This document shows, piece after piece, positions 42,745 to 54,087 of a DNA stretch of 64,000 nt. A program made the translations under genes and the position numbers. Each line of letters opens with the position of its first letter. Positions within the stretch are counted from its first letter, which is position 1. The notes under the pieces were generated by a model. That model made no database searches and was not told the DNA's origin. It saw only the letters and a list, made by a program, of their open reading frames with translations. The DNA is from Tomocerus qinae (Eukaryota; Arthropoda; Collembola; Entomobryomorpha; Tomoceridae), in the NCBI GenBank assembly GCA_020055645.1, contig CM034546.1:82026001-82090000 (forward strand), in the 5' to 3' direction.

Positions 42745-43731
42745 ATGCAGCGGACTCAGAGATTAACCTTTAGTTGTTCTATTAGAGACATTAAAAAGAT
42801 TTATTGTAATAAAACTACTTATGTGTCAAGCAAATATCAATTAAATACTAAAGTCGCGTTTTGTGATGTGGACTGGGATACTTTGGAAGCATGGATAAAA
42901 AATCATATCCGACATAACCATCAACTGCTGCACGACCTCGTTTACAGCACACTTCGAGGGTCTTCAATTTTGATACAGTGCATAAGTGACTCAGTGTTGA
43001 CAGACAAAAAAGATCAAAGGCTATTACCCTATTACTTTACAGACTATTATAAGGAGAATGTTTCATCGCAATTTTACCTGCCATATAGGGTTTTTACAAG
43101 ATTTGTAAAGCCCTGGATTCAAAGTTTAAACCATTCATTTACTCAACTTCCAGAAGTGGTCAACACTTATAAAATTTATTGTGCTTATCTAACAGGCTCA
43201 AACCAACAAAAGGGCTACATTAAGACTATACTCACCTTTGCTTCAAAACGTACACCAAGGCTATTGTTATTTAACTCTAACGGTTTACAATTATTTCGTT
43301 TTATTCGGTTTATGGTTCAAAAGTCCGTTTGTGAATGGCAACTGGAAATTCTGTACACCATTCTAGTGAAAGTGTGTCAGCAAAATAGGGAATGGCGCCC
43401 TATATTTCAACAAGAAGCGTTCGAGCTGATCTATCAGGTGGAGCTATGCACGCCCTATAGAAATTTGAAAAACACCGATATATTGACCTTATGTCCAGTA
43501 CTACACGATTTGTTAAACACACCAGCACCTACAAAAAGGGAACACTCTGTCTTTCCGACTGACACTATTAACAACACACATGTACTGGAGTTGATTATTC
43601 AAGCGGCGAAACGTCAGTTCTTGTTTAAAACTTTGTCTGCAGCAGAAAAACGGGCCATTAGACAAAAAGTGAGAAAGAATTGTGCGTTTACTGTATCCAC
43701 TACTATGGATAGTGGAACTGATAGCAATTAA
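42745..43731 (+). CDS. Accessory ORF E: member 2 of the paralogous family (328 aa)
   Basis: ATG at 42745 in the junction TAAGATG with ORF D; a TTG in frame 12 nt earlier is less likely. Shared motifs: DVDWDTLEAW (residues 41-50), LLHDLV (61-66), FYLPYRVFTRFVKPW (110-124) and TYKIYCAYLTGSN (141-153). The spacing W44 to LP112 is 68 residues, identical to ORF F. The C-terminal part is basic (RAIRQKVRKN). Helical, soluble, unrecognised. Confidence 0.75.
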   Translation: MQRTQRLTFSCSIRDIKKIYCNKTTYVSSKYQLNTKVAFCDVDWDTLEAWIKNHIRHNHQLLHDLVYSTLRGSSILIQCISDSVLTDKKDQRLLPYYFTDYYKENVSSQFYLPYRVFTRFVKPWIQSLNHSFTQLPEVVNTYKIYCAYLTGSNQQKGYIKTILTFASKRTPRLLLFNSNGLQLFRFIRFMVQKSVCEWQLEILYTILVKVCQQNREWRPIFQQEAFELIYQVELCTPYRNLKNTDILTLCPVLHDLLNTPAPTKREHSVFPTDTINNTHVLELIIQAAKRQFLFKTLSAAEKRAIRQKVRKNCAFTVSTTMDSGTDSN

Positions 43732-43760
43732 ACAGTGTTTAATTTTAAAAGAAGTACACG

Positions 43761-44870
43761 ATGGAGGGGTTAAATAACATCCTAACCACCCATGAACTCA
43801 GTGAACTGTATTGTAAGATTGATACTATAACGAAGAAAAAAATTGTTCATAGTCGTTATCATCCACAACGAGTGAATTTAGTAGAACATCCACTAGTTGC
43901 TGACGCAGTAGACTGGAACATCTTAAGACTTGATTGTCTAGGACATCTAGGAAAGTATCAGGACTTACTACAAGATCTAGTAAAATTAGTGTCAATTAAG
44001 AACTGTTTTCCATTATTGGAATTAGTGCAGCAAGTGCTACAAAAACCAAATGTTTGGGATTACTATGAACCCCAACATTATCTTAAAACTGGATTAAGAA
44101 CATCGTCCATCTTCCTTCCAACTCGTAGGATTGTGCCACGAAAATTGTTTAATAAATTAATACATCTTCTAAGGAAAACCGAAGACATCATGGACTGGAA
44201 GACTGAAGAACTAATACACGACGTGTATTTAATTGTAGTGACAGGGGCTGATAACCCTCAGTTTTCAACGTCCATCAGTAACTTCATCAGTCGATGCATC
44301 TATATGGAACTTAGTTGGACAAACCAAATAAACAGGTCTAAGGTATCAATTGGTCAATATTTAATCTATTTGGATAATCTGACCACTAGTGATGATTATA
44401 AAAAACTGTTAAGAATGTTGATTATAGATATGCTTAGGAAAGATAAAGAAAATAATTATGTAACTAGAGAAGATATATTCAAGAGTCTATATATTCAATC
44501 TAAAATTTATCTAGAACCACAGTCATTAAGTGAAAAAAGAGTGGATTTGGGGATTTTCTTATCATCTCTAACAGATCAAAAACTCATTTTAGATCCTGTA
44601 AGTAGACAGGTAGTGTCTAAAGAAAAAGATTTTCTAAAACCGAAAAACTTAAAAGATCTGCCACTAATAGAAAAAATGAAACAAGTGAGTAAGTTGATTG
44701 TAAAAGTAAATAACATAAACCAAGACGACACCCAAAACGAAAACTTAAGCCTTCCATCTATCTTCCTTCAACGATGTTCTACCGGGACGAAGGATTTATT
44801 TAAAAGAAGGAGCGAGTTAAATCGCACACCAAAGAAGGTTTCCAGGATAGATATACTCGAAGCCTTCTGA
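43761..44870 (+). CDS. Accessory ORF F: member 3 of the paralogous family (369 aa)
   Basis: ATG at 43761, 29 bp after ORF E. Shared motifs: AVDWNILRLD (residues 49-58), LLQDLV (69-74), IFLPTRRIVPRKLFNKLI (117-134) and HDVYLIVVTGADN (153-165). W52 to LP120 is 68 residues and W52 to LLxDLV is 17, as in ORF E. It has an extra C-terminal region of about 100 residues that is basic and Ser/Thr-rich (FKRRSELNRTPKKVSR). Unrecognised and soluble. Confidence 0.75.
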   Translation: MEGLNNILTTHELSELYCKIDTITKKKIVHSRYHPQRVNLVEHPLVADAVDWNILRLDCLGHLGKYQDLLQDLVKLVSIKNCFPLLELVQQVLQKPNVWDYYEPQHYLKTGLRTSSIFLPTRRIVPRKLFNKLIHLLRKTEDIMDWKTEELIHDVYLIVVTGADNPQFSTSISNFISRCIYMELSWTNQINRSKVSIGQYLIYLDNLTTSDDYKKLLRMLIIDMLRKDKENNYVTREDIFKSLYIQSKIYLEPQSLSEKRVDLGIFLSSLTDQKLILDPVSRQVVSKEKDFLKPKNLKDLPLIEKMKQVSKLIVKVNNINQDDTQNENLSLPSIFLQRCSTGTKDLFKRRSELNRTPKKVSRIDILEAF

Positions 44871-45116
44871 GTGAATACCACCAAGAGAGAATATCAATGT
44901 AAAATAAGTTACGAGTGAAGTGTAAATAAATAGTTTAAGCTATGAAAGGAAAAGAAGAAAACCTACTAGTCAACTAATATGGAAGACTGAATCGACCCAT
45001 ATCATGCTGTAAATAGTGGTAAAAATTTAATTCAATATATCTAAATACTGTAATTCAAATATAAAATTTCATTCATGTCATTACTTATAATTAGAATAAG
45101 CATGTGTAAATTAAGG
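44871..45116 (+). other. 3' untranslated part of the giant element before the LINE
   Basis: AT-rich, no frames. It continues after the LINE at 47449-47830. Confidence 0.5.
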
Positions 45117-45130
45117 CCCTTAAGCTTGTA

Positions 45131-47434
45131 GTAGTAGTAGTGTTTTTTATTTCAGATGAGTTTGGCCAAGGCCTTTACATCACATTCAAGATATTTACAT
45201 ATGAATTTTCATTTGTCTGAGATTATATTAGTTATGCTAAAGTTTATCAGTTTCTTTTTTTCTCTGCATTTATCCAAAATGTATAAAGTGTATTTAGCTG
45301 TTGTTTTGACAAATTTCCATAAATATCATTAAAACATAATATATTGTTATTTAATAATTTTTCTCTTAGATTGATATAGCACGGGCAAATGAACATAATA
45401 TGCTCTAGTGTCTCTCTTTCTTCAAGGTTACACAGCTCACATAGCTCACTTATTTCACTGTTGTAGAAATTTTTAAGAACATTTAATTTTACAGTTTTGT
45501 TATGCATTGAGATTTGATTAGCATTAATTTTTAATTGAAAGTAATTTCTAGTTAGGTTCCATGATTGATTCCAATTCAAGTATTCTTGATTGAGAACATG
45601 TGTCTTATGCATAGAGTATCTTATAAAAGTGTTTGATTTTCGCATGGTTGATATATCTACAGTTTGTATATCACTATTGATTCTACAGAGTAATTTGTTT
45701 ATCATAAAATTATATTGTTTTCTCTCCCATAACTCAACATCAATATTAATATACTCATTAATTTTATACTTATCAACTATGTTTTTAAACTGAGTGAACC
45801 AATTATAGTTCTCATATTTCCTAGTGGACTTTTGCTTCAAGGTAATGTAACATTGATAGATTAGACTATCTTTAGACCGATTTACAATTTTTTGCCAGAA
45901 ATTTAGTACAGTTTTTATTAGAAACAATTGGATAGGACGTACTAGAGTTTCTATTCTAAATATCCATCGAGGTGTCCATATAGGTACATTAAATAGCCTT
46001 CTTAGGAAATTCATTTGAAATACCTCAAACTTCTCAAAAAATCTGAGACCCCAGATTGACACACAGTATGTCATTACAGAGCGTATTAACGAATCAAATA
46101 GTTTGTAATGACTAGAGAAGGTTGACATTTTAGATCTATGGAATAGTATGAACAAAGCAGATAATGCACTGTTAGCTCTATCTTTAAAATACTCAAACAT
46201 TTTTTCTTGGTTATAGTGTCCATGAAACGGAATTCCTAGGTATACATAAGAGTTCAATACTTCAATTACCTCATTTTCCCAGTATAGTTTAGGCACAACT
46301 TTCAATAATTTTTCTTTTCTGTATACAACAATTTTAGTTTTACTTAAGTTTACTTTTAAACCATTATCTTTAAGGTACTTAGCTAAAATATAAATTTTTT
46401 CTTGCAGGTATACTGCATTTGTTGCAAATAGAACAATATCATCACTATATAGCAGAGCATGTATATTTAATTTACCTAATTTAATTCCTGATATACCTGA
46501 CTTTTCAAAAGTTTCTATAATATCATTTATATACAGTGTGAATAACTTACTTGAGAGCGTTTCACCTTGCGAAAGTCCAGTCCGTATAGGGAAGAATGAG
46601 CTCTCTCCTAGATGGGTTCTAATTTTCGCTTTAGCACTAGAATAAATATTTTTAATAACTGAGATGAATTTATCACTTAAACCAATCACTCTTAGCTTGC
46701 TCCATAACCTACTTCTTGAGACTGTATCGAATGCAGAAGAAAGGTCGACATAGAGTGCAAATAGCTTCCCTTTTTTAGCAGTTATAGTATTTTGAATTAT
46801 AGAATTCAGATTGAAGACTTGCGTTTCACATCCGAGGCCAGGTCTGTATGCAGCTTGGTATTCTGAGATTTTCTTATTTATTTCACACCATCCGCTTAGC
46901 CTATCGTTCATTATTGATGTAAAGAGTTTTAGAATTGTGTTAGCCAGAGAGATTGGGCGATAATTTTTTGGATCGAGCTTTTCTGCTTTCTTAAAAATTG
47001 GTGAAATTACTATTTCAGACCAGGATGTGGGTGTTTTTTCTTGTCTCCAGTAGCTATTAAAGCAGTCCAGTATACAAAGTCTTAATTTCAGAGATGAAGA
47101 TTTCCAAATCTCATTAGGTAGTGCGTCTTCTCCGGGTGCTTTTCTTGTCGATAGCCTCTTGATGGCATAATTGAACTCGGATAGATTGATTTCTTTATCT
47201 AGCTCTGAAAGGTATATTTTATCGCTTCCTGTCTCATCCTCTTCGTCCTTTTCTTCAGAATAGTATATCTTTTCAAAATGGTCTTTGAATGTGTTGGGAG
47301 TTGGCTGTGTGTTGTAGTTATAATTAGATTTTCTTCGATAATGTGACAGTGCAGCCCAGAAAGCAGGTTTTCTACAATTAGCTAAGTCATTAGTTATTTT
47401 CTCGTAGTATTCCTTCTTGCACTTGTTGCTCATT
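45131..47434 (-). mobile_element. 5'-truncated LINE inserted antisense into the giant element
   Basis: Perfect 14-bp duplications CCCTTAAGCTTGTA (45117-45130 and 47435-47448). On the minus strand it ends with a short CTA microsatellite tail, like some non-LTR elements without poly(A). The 5' end is truncated and the endonuclease is missing, typical of target-primed reverse transcription. Confidence 0.92.
45247..47434 (-). CDS. LINE reverse transcriptase, N-terminally truncated
   Basis: The open frame has RT motifs RKAPGEDALPNEIW, NYRPISLANTILKL, YVDLSSAFDTV, GLSQGETLSSKLFTLYIND and LLYSDDIVLFA (YSDD instead of YADD), then a thumb region and a C-terminal Cys/His motif (CELCNLEERETLEHIMFICP). 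The frame happens to read 26 nt into flanking DNA to an ATG at 47460 that does not belong to the LINE. No internal stop, so the insertion is recent. It resembles Jockey/CR1-type non-LTR RTs; the clade was not resolved. Confidence 0.9.
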
Positions 47435-47830
47435 CCCTTAAGCTTGTATGAACTATCCAAGATAACCTTGCAGGCTTAACATTCTATGCCAACATCTACA
47501 CTTCGGAGTTCATGGCAGGACATTGGATCCGGATTCTGTAATGAATTCCGCGGTTCATAATATTCATGAAATGAGAATCTCATAGAGAACTCACGCAGTG
47601 AAATTATTGTGAGATGGTAGTTAACGGAAGGTTCTTGTAAGTATGGATAATTAATTCAAGTCAGGAATCTATAAGATCAACAAATGTAAAACTGGGTCAT
47701 AGGATAAATAGTTGTAAGAGCAATAAAAATACAAAAAGATTCAAGTAGATTGTGAAAATGTGTTAGATCGCTTTGACCTTAAATTATATGCTAGACTTAT
47801 ACCTATAAAGTTCTCAGAGTTCACTTTAGT

Positions 47831-47846
47831 GGAAAGGAGGGAGTGA
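47831..47846 (+). promoter_or_regulatory. Polypurine tract of the giant element
   Basis: GGAAAGGAGGGAGTGA directly precedes the 3' LTR, as required to prime plus-strand synthesis. Confidence 0.85.
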
Positions 47847-48571
47847 TGTAACGCATATAATTATACGGAGTACTATAGAGAGAGAGAGTGTTTATAAATG
47901 TAAGTAGTGACACTAGGGATATGTATTATACTACTGTGTGGTAAGACACGAACTCAGGTTTTCATGACCGGCCAGTCATTTTAATGTACTTTAATGAAAT
48001 TCTATGAACATGTTGCCGGACACTGTATGTTATATAATATTACTTTATATGATGAATCTGACTCTACCATGTATTATACTGACTCTACAATGTATTAAGT
48101 GTATTGTAATTTTGAGTGTTTCCTTAACCATTGTGGATCCCTACTCTGACCCTTTGTACGACGAAGCGAGCGAGAGTGAGCCGAGTACTACGAGCAGAGA
48201 CGACAGAAGTTTACAAAAGCCAGCCCCGGAGCCCACAACCGTTGGAGTCTACCGAATCCAACTTCTCGCTCACTACTCAACCTCTCTGCCCTTTCCTCTC
48301 TCTATTATATTGTCTCCCAACTTTATATCATACATCCTTATATCCCATTCAACATCTTCCTACTCTGTGAATTAGACAGCTTAAATAAAAGGACACTTCA
48401 ATTTGTCCATAAAACCCAAATCGTTTCCCATTGTATCTCACTTTATTTATTTTCATAACTATTTCAAAGTAGACCGACTTGAGGTAGAACCCGACCGTAA
48501 TTCGCAAGCATCCTCTTTAGTTTGTCCCTAAATAACCATTTATTTTACACCACACACACCTAAGGATGACA
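47847..48571 (+). repeat. 3' LTR of the giant element (725 bp)
   Basis: Nearly identical to 29812-30536, with AATAAA at 48384-48389. It ends GATGACA and is followed by the CTAA duplication. Confidence 0.95.
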
Positions 48572-49437
48572 CTAAATTTAAAAAAATTACAACTACATTT
48601 TAAAAAATTACATCTAAATTTTGAAAAATTACATCTAAATTTTAAAAAATTACATTTAAATTTTGAAAAATTACATCTAAATTAAATAAATTACATGTAA
48701 ATTAAATAAATTACATGTAAATTAAATAAATTACATGTAAATTAAATAAATTACATCTAAATTAAATAAATTACATGTAAATTAAATAAATTACATGTAA
48801 ATTAAATAAATTACATCTAAATTAAATAAATTACATGTAAATTAAATAAATTACATCTAAATTAAATAAATTACATGTAAATTAAATAAATTACATCTAA
48901 ATTAAATAAATTACATGTAAATTAAATAAATTACATGTAAATTAAATAAATTACATCTAAATTAAATAAATTACATGTAAATTAAATAAATTACATCTAA
49001 ATTATATAAATTACATCTAAATTAAATAAATTACATCTAAATTAAATAAATTACATGTAAATTAAATAAATTACATCTAAATTAAATAAATTACATCTAA
49101 ATTAAATAAATTACATCTAAATTAAATAAATTACATCTAAATTAAATAAATTACATCTAAATTAAATAAATTACATCTAAATTAAATAAATTACATCTAA
49201 ATTAAATAAATTACATGTAAATTAAATAAATTACATCTAAATTAAATAAATTACATCTAAATTAAATAAATTACATCTAAATTAAATAAATTACATCTAA
49301 ATTAAATAAATGACATCTAAATTAAATAAATGACATCTAAATTAAATAAATTACATCTAAATTAAATAAATTACATCTAAATTAAATAAATTACATCTAA
49401 ATTAAATAAATTACATCTAAATTAAATAAATGACATC
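48572..49437. repeat. AT-rich minisatellite, right part
   Basis: About forty 20-bp units AAATTACATSTAAATTAAAT, very homogeneous. Units differ mainly by C/G at one position (ACATCTAA or ACATGTAA). The first four units are diverged and resemble the left part. Confidence 0.95.
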
Positions 49438-49439
49438 TT

Positions 49440-51180
49440 GACATACATTATGACTTTACATTGATATATTGTATAAACGGAAATTATAAATACTCTGACG
49501 CCATGATAACTCCGCCTAATGTTATAATATACTATTGTGAAGTGAAGTATAGTAACGCAGGCAACTCGTAAAAGTAACCCTCAAAAATTTGCGCGAAATT
49601 CATAATCAGTCTCTATATTTTCCGAGTGAATAATATTTATTTTTTGCTATTTGGTATTTTTGTCCTCTATTGGAAATCATGTAACAATGAATCTGTGTAG
49701 TGTTTGACAATAAAGCTATTACAATTACAAGTTTTTGGGGGGAGGAGATACCCAAAAGGGTTGCAGTTAGCACTTGTGTTACAGATGTGACATGGGGGGA
49801 AAAGGTTTTGCGGTACGTAATAATACAGGTTTCCTAGCCTCTCCTACCAGACATACATACAGGCTGTTTGATAAACCCTTAAAAGGAGTCTAAGCATTAC
49901 GGCTTAGTCTAATTGGCTTGACTGAAAGCATTACTGCAGACAATTTAATAATTCTAAAACTTAGTAAACGTGTATGAGCGGAAAACAATATTTCTATTTA
50001 GATTGTAGTTAGTAGTTGTTTCACTGTATGCATTGCATGGCCACCTATTATTAACATGTTCTAGCTTTAGAAAATTTAGTTGTACCTAAACGTAAGCATG
50101 TAATAGGTTAGTCATATCAAAATGAACCAATAGCAGTTAAGTTGTAGCCGTTAGATATTGAATGTCAGCGTCTTTTCCAAGTGTGTAAAAATCCTTCTTC
50201 GATCTTAAGTCTAGTTCCGTGCCTGCTCCTGTCAGCATCTCAATTTGTGTGTTCCTCTACTTTTGTCTGTCTAACGGTAATTTTCGGTCATTTTGGACCA
50301 TCTTTAATTGAATTAACTGTGTGATTGTGATTAGTTAGTAAATAAGTAGTATTTTAGACAAAATACTAAGTTTACATTACATATTTAATTGCATTAATCA
50401 CAACACGACACACATCACACGCACTTGATCATTAGCTAGACTCTTGTCATTCATCGACCTGCACCCTCAATCTACCTATTGTCACCTTCCATTGCCCCGA
50501 GTGCAAAAATTTTTGAAAATCTGGAGAGATGACAATTTTTGTGGATATTGTGTACAATGGAAATAAATATATTTTTACTATCATTTTCTTTGCACGTTTT
50601 CACTGTTTCAACATTAAAATATAATGCATAAAAATTCGTGTATTTGACAGTTGTTTAAAAGATCTCTACAGGCCTTTAAAACCTCTTTTTTCTATAGCAT
50701 AAAATCAGGGAATTTATTTTGGCCAGCAGGGAATTTTTTCAGGATACCAAGGAGAAAAAGTTTTTTCCACCTCTGCTCTCTGCTGTCAATGTGCTCTCTG
50801 CTGTCAATTTGCTGTCTGCTGTCAACCTGCTTTCTGCTGTCAAGGGCGTTAATTTTAAGCTTTTTTTGCCGATAATAAGCAAAAGTTCCTAAAATCTTGC
50901 GAAGCAAGTTAAGTTCTCTTGGCCACAATGGTGTAATCATAATCGCTCGATTAGCGTTGATTTTATGGTCCACTTCCGTTAAATGGCCTGTTCCCAAACA
51001 ATTGTGTTACCCATGAAAATGAAAATGTTAGTGTAACGCCTATAATTATAGGCATTGATATATTGAGTGGATCATGAGTGGTGAATTGCAAAAATAGTTC
51101 AAATTTATGTAACTTCGGTTCTATTCATCGTAATAGGTCGTGTAATACCTAAATGGAACGCTGACATGTCTTGAGAAACT
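49440..51180. other. No gene seen; a small 16-bp tandem repeat at 50765-50845
   Basis: The only structure I see is about five copies of CTCTCTGCTGTCAATTTG-like units at 50765-50845. Frames over it on both strands are short. Confidence 0.4.
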
Positions 51181-51185
51181 CCAAG

Positions 51186-52069
51186 TTGGATTGGACCTAA
51201 ATTGGCAATTGTCTAAGTCCCACAGCACCACTTTATCTCGGAATATTTAGACGTGACCCCCCAATTTTTCATCGGATCTTTGCTGGACTAGACCTGGAGG
51301 GTACGTTCCCACCCTCAGCAACCGCCAGGGGAGGTCTGGGGCACATTGAGATTTCACCTGATTTTGATTGATATCGACCCTTTGAGCAAATATCCAAACC
51401 ACCCCGACGCCACTTGACCCCTCTTAAGGGGGTACTTTGAAAAAAGATGCAAATTATGAAACAGCACCACTATTTCTTGGAATATTTAGACGTGACCCCC
51501 AATGTTTCATTATGGGAATTGTTAGGTTGGTTTTTTGAGTTTTTATGCGAATTATTAGGTAAGGTTTTGACAGTTTTTATGAGAATTATTAGGTTAGGTT
51601 TTTGACAATTTTTATGAGAATTATTAGGTTAGGTATTTGACAGTTTTTATGAGAACTATTAGGTTAGGTTTTTGATAGTTTTTATGAGAATTATTAGGCT
51701 AGATTTTATTGCCCCAGATCCCTCCTCCTGAGGGTTGGGTGTAGGAAGGTCTCCTTAACCGTTTCTGGTAGTTACTGTATGGCAAATATGCATAATTTGC
51801 ATTTTTTTTCTAATTCCCCCTTAGGGTGGTCGGATGGATGGGTGTGATTGGATGGGTGGGGTTTTATTCAAACGGTGGATATCTATCAAAATCCGGTGGA
51901 ATCTCACTTTGCCCCAGACACCCCTTTTGGGGGCGCTGAGGGTGGGAATGTACTCTTCAGGTCATGTCCGGCAAAGATCCGATGAAACATTTGGGGGTCA
52001 CGTCTAAATATTCCGAGATATAATGGTGCTGTGGGACAGTCTTTTACGGCCCGTTTGGTCCAATCCAAC
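51186..52069. mobile_element. Fold-back element
   Basis: The left arm (TTGGATTGGACC, then GTCCCACAGCACCA, GGAATATTTAGACGTGACCC and CATCGGATCTTTGC) recurs inverted on the right (GCAAAGATCCGATG, GGGTCACGTCTAAATATTCC, TGGTGCTGTGGGAC, GGTCCAATCCAA). The core has a 33-bp tandem repeat (GAGAATTATTAGGTTAGG) at 51530-51705 and a partial duplication near 51465. No coding capacity. Confidence 0.8.
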
Positions 52070-52092
52070 CCAACTACAGTTCTATACCTCCT

Positions 52093-52935
52093 AAAATTAT
52101 GGAAAAGTGTGTTTATGGTCAGCTAATGGACTATCTCAATACTAATAATGTACTATGTAATCAACAATTTGGTTTTAGAGCTGGACATTCTACTGTACAT
52201 GCCCAAGTAGCCCTTACAGACTATTTGTACACTAATATAGATAAAGGTCATGTCTGCTTACTGCTATCACTAGACTTAAGTAAGGCGTATGACAAAATCT
52301 CAAGGGAATTACTGCTTGAGAAACTCTTATGGTATGGTGTAGATCCTTTCTGGTTTGATTCTTATCTCCATAATAGGAGACAATATGTAATTGTAGATGA
52401 TAGTAATGTATCTAATGAAAAAAATACTTACTTAGGAGTCCCTCAAGGAAGTGTATTAGGTCCTATATTATTTTCTATATATATTAACGACTTGCCTTTA
52501 GCTATTAAAAATAGTATAAGTATTTTATTTGCCGATGACACCACCATATCTATTACTGGTCCTCCAGATAGCATTGCCATCCTACTTAAACTTTGTGAAC
52601 AGGATATGTTAAGTATACATGAATGGATGATTAGTAATAGAATGGAGCTAAATGTAAATAAGACCCAATTTATGATAGTAGGAAGACCGCACATTGTAAA
52701 GGCTCTAGGTCCTGTGTGTTTCAATGTTGAAACCCACACTATTAAAGCGGTTGATAAAATTAAAATGTTTAGGTTTAATTATTGACTCTAAATTAGATTG
52801 GACTCATCATATATGTGATGTTAGAAATAGATGTAACTCAATTTTATGGTCTTTATATCCCCTTCAACCCTATATGTCAACTCTACATCGTAAAGCTGCA
52901 ATGAATTCTTTTATACTGCCTATTGTACAATATAT
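52093..52935 (+). pseudogene. LINE RT domain, frameshifted
   Basis: Frame 52099-52785 has FGFRAGHSTVH, LLSLDLSKAYDK, YLGVPQGSVLGPILF and SILFADDTT, typical of Jockey/CR1-like RTs with an intact FADD. At about 52765 the frame shifts (VDKIKMF to LGLIIDSKLDWTHH) and continues to ILPIVQY, where the TIR element cuts in. The 5' end is truncated. A dead copy. Confidence 0.85.
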
Positions 52936-54087
52936 GACTCATTCCCTAGTAAAAGGGGCTTATATGATTTTGCAAACGAAATACCGTAGTAACCCAGTAG
53001 TAACCATAATTTTAAAGTCACTAAAGCCCGCCCAACTCAGTTTTTTAAAATTTACTCTCAAGTTTCATTCATTTCTTTCAAATTGAGCTCGAAGTTTTAC
53101 TCTAGGGTGAACTGAATTTGCGGTGCTTGTGTTTTCTGAGTTGCATTTTCCAAAATGAGTAAAAAGGTGGCAAAGGTTACTCGTAAGCTGCTGGAAAACT
53201 TTAATTCTGGAAAGAGGAGAAAATTGAATATTCTAAGCTGAAAGATCAGGTTGCACAGTCCAGCAGAAATGAAGGAGAGCCATATCAAGGAAGAAATGTG
53301 ATGCTAAACCCTTCAAGAATACCTCCCCAACAAGACGTATTTTTTGAATAATCACCATGAAATTGACATTCTTTGTATTATTTAACATATTAAAAGTAAC
53401 TAAAGGAAACGTTTCTTGGCCCAGATCTGCTCTCAAGGGTGTCAAAAGGAAGGTTGTAATTCTATCAATGTAGAGAGAAAAGTAGAACTATTCCAACAAT
53501 TTTGGAGTACATGAAATTATGATATGCTGACAAGTATCCTATCTCGGTACATTCGAAAAATGTCCAAAGCAGATGAAAATAATGTTTACGTCAATTTTAC
53601 TGTTATTTCCTCTCGGATACTTTTGGATTTCAGATGCCGGTATGCAAAAAAACGTTTTTGGGAGTTTTCGGAATAGGCAAAAAGCGAGTAGAAGTTTAAC
53701 AGAAAAAGATTTCGTTTGGAATCCTAAATTTCACAGATAAAAGGGGCAAGGAACAAAAAAGCAATGCATTTTTTACTTAAAAGGTAAAAAGGTACCTATT
53801 TTACCTTTTTTGCTTTTTTACAAATGCATAAAGACGTAGTCAGTCTAAAACTACTACGCAAACCGATCAAATATAAAACATTTGTAGTGTGAAATAGTGT
53901 TTTAAATCAATAGAACACTAATCTAGAAATATCGGACAACAAAATAACACATTTTATTTATTTTTATTTCAACTTTTAAGAACGTAAAAAAGCAAAAAGG
54001 TAGCCTTTTTTTTTTTTCAATTTTGCACTTACCTTTTTTACAAAAAAGCAAAAAAAGGAAAAAGCAAAAAAGGTTTCTTTTTGTTCC

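Larger units (their letters stand above)
29812..48571 (+). mobile_element. Giant env-bearing LTR retroelement, 18,760 bp
   Basis: Two 725-bp LTRs (TG..CA) differ at 3 positions by eye, and perfect 4-bp duplications CTAA (29808-29811, 48572-48575) flank them, so this is one young insertion. The order is LTR, PBS, small membrane ORF, gag, -1 frameshift site, pol, splice acceptor, env-like gene, two small membrane ORFs, one 153-residue ORF, three paralogous ORFs, antisense LINE, PPT, LTR. Errantivirus-type Ty3/gypsy elements have gag-pol-env, 4-bp TSDs and are usually 7-8 kb. This one is about 16.4 kb even without the LINE. The accessory block at 40592-44870 has no counterpart I know in LTR elements. 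Lesions in pol and env suggest this copy needs help to move. Confidence 0.93.

Noticed and set aside
45590..45793. Plus-strand ORFs opposite the LINE and pol genes
   Set aside because: Shadow frames without domain similarity.
47435..47460. LINE protein start at the ATG at 47460
   Set aside because: This ATG lies in the target-site duplication and flanking DNA of the giant element, not in the LINE.
48572..49437. CRISPR-like regular array
   Set aside because: Units are contiguous with no unique spacers, and the DNA is eukaryotic. It is a minisatellite.
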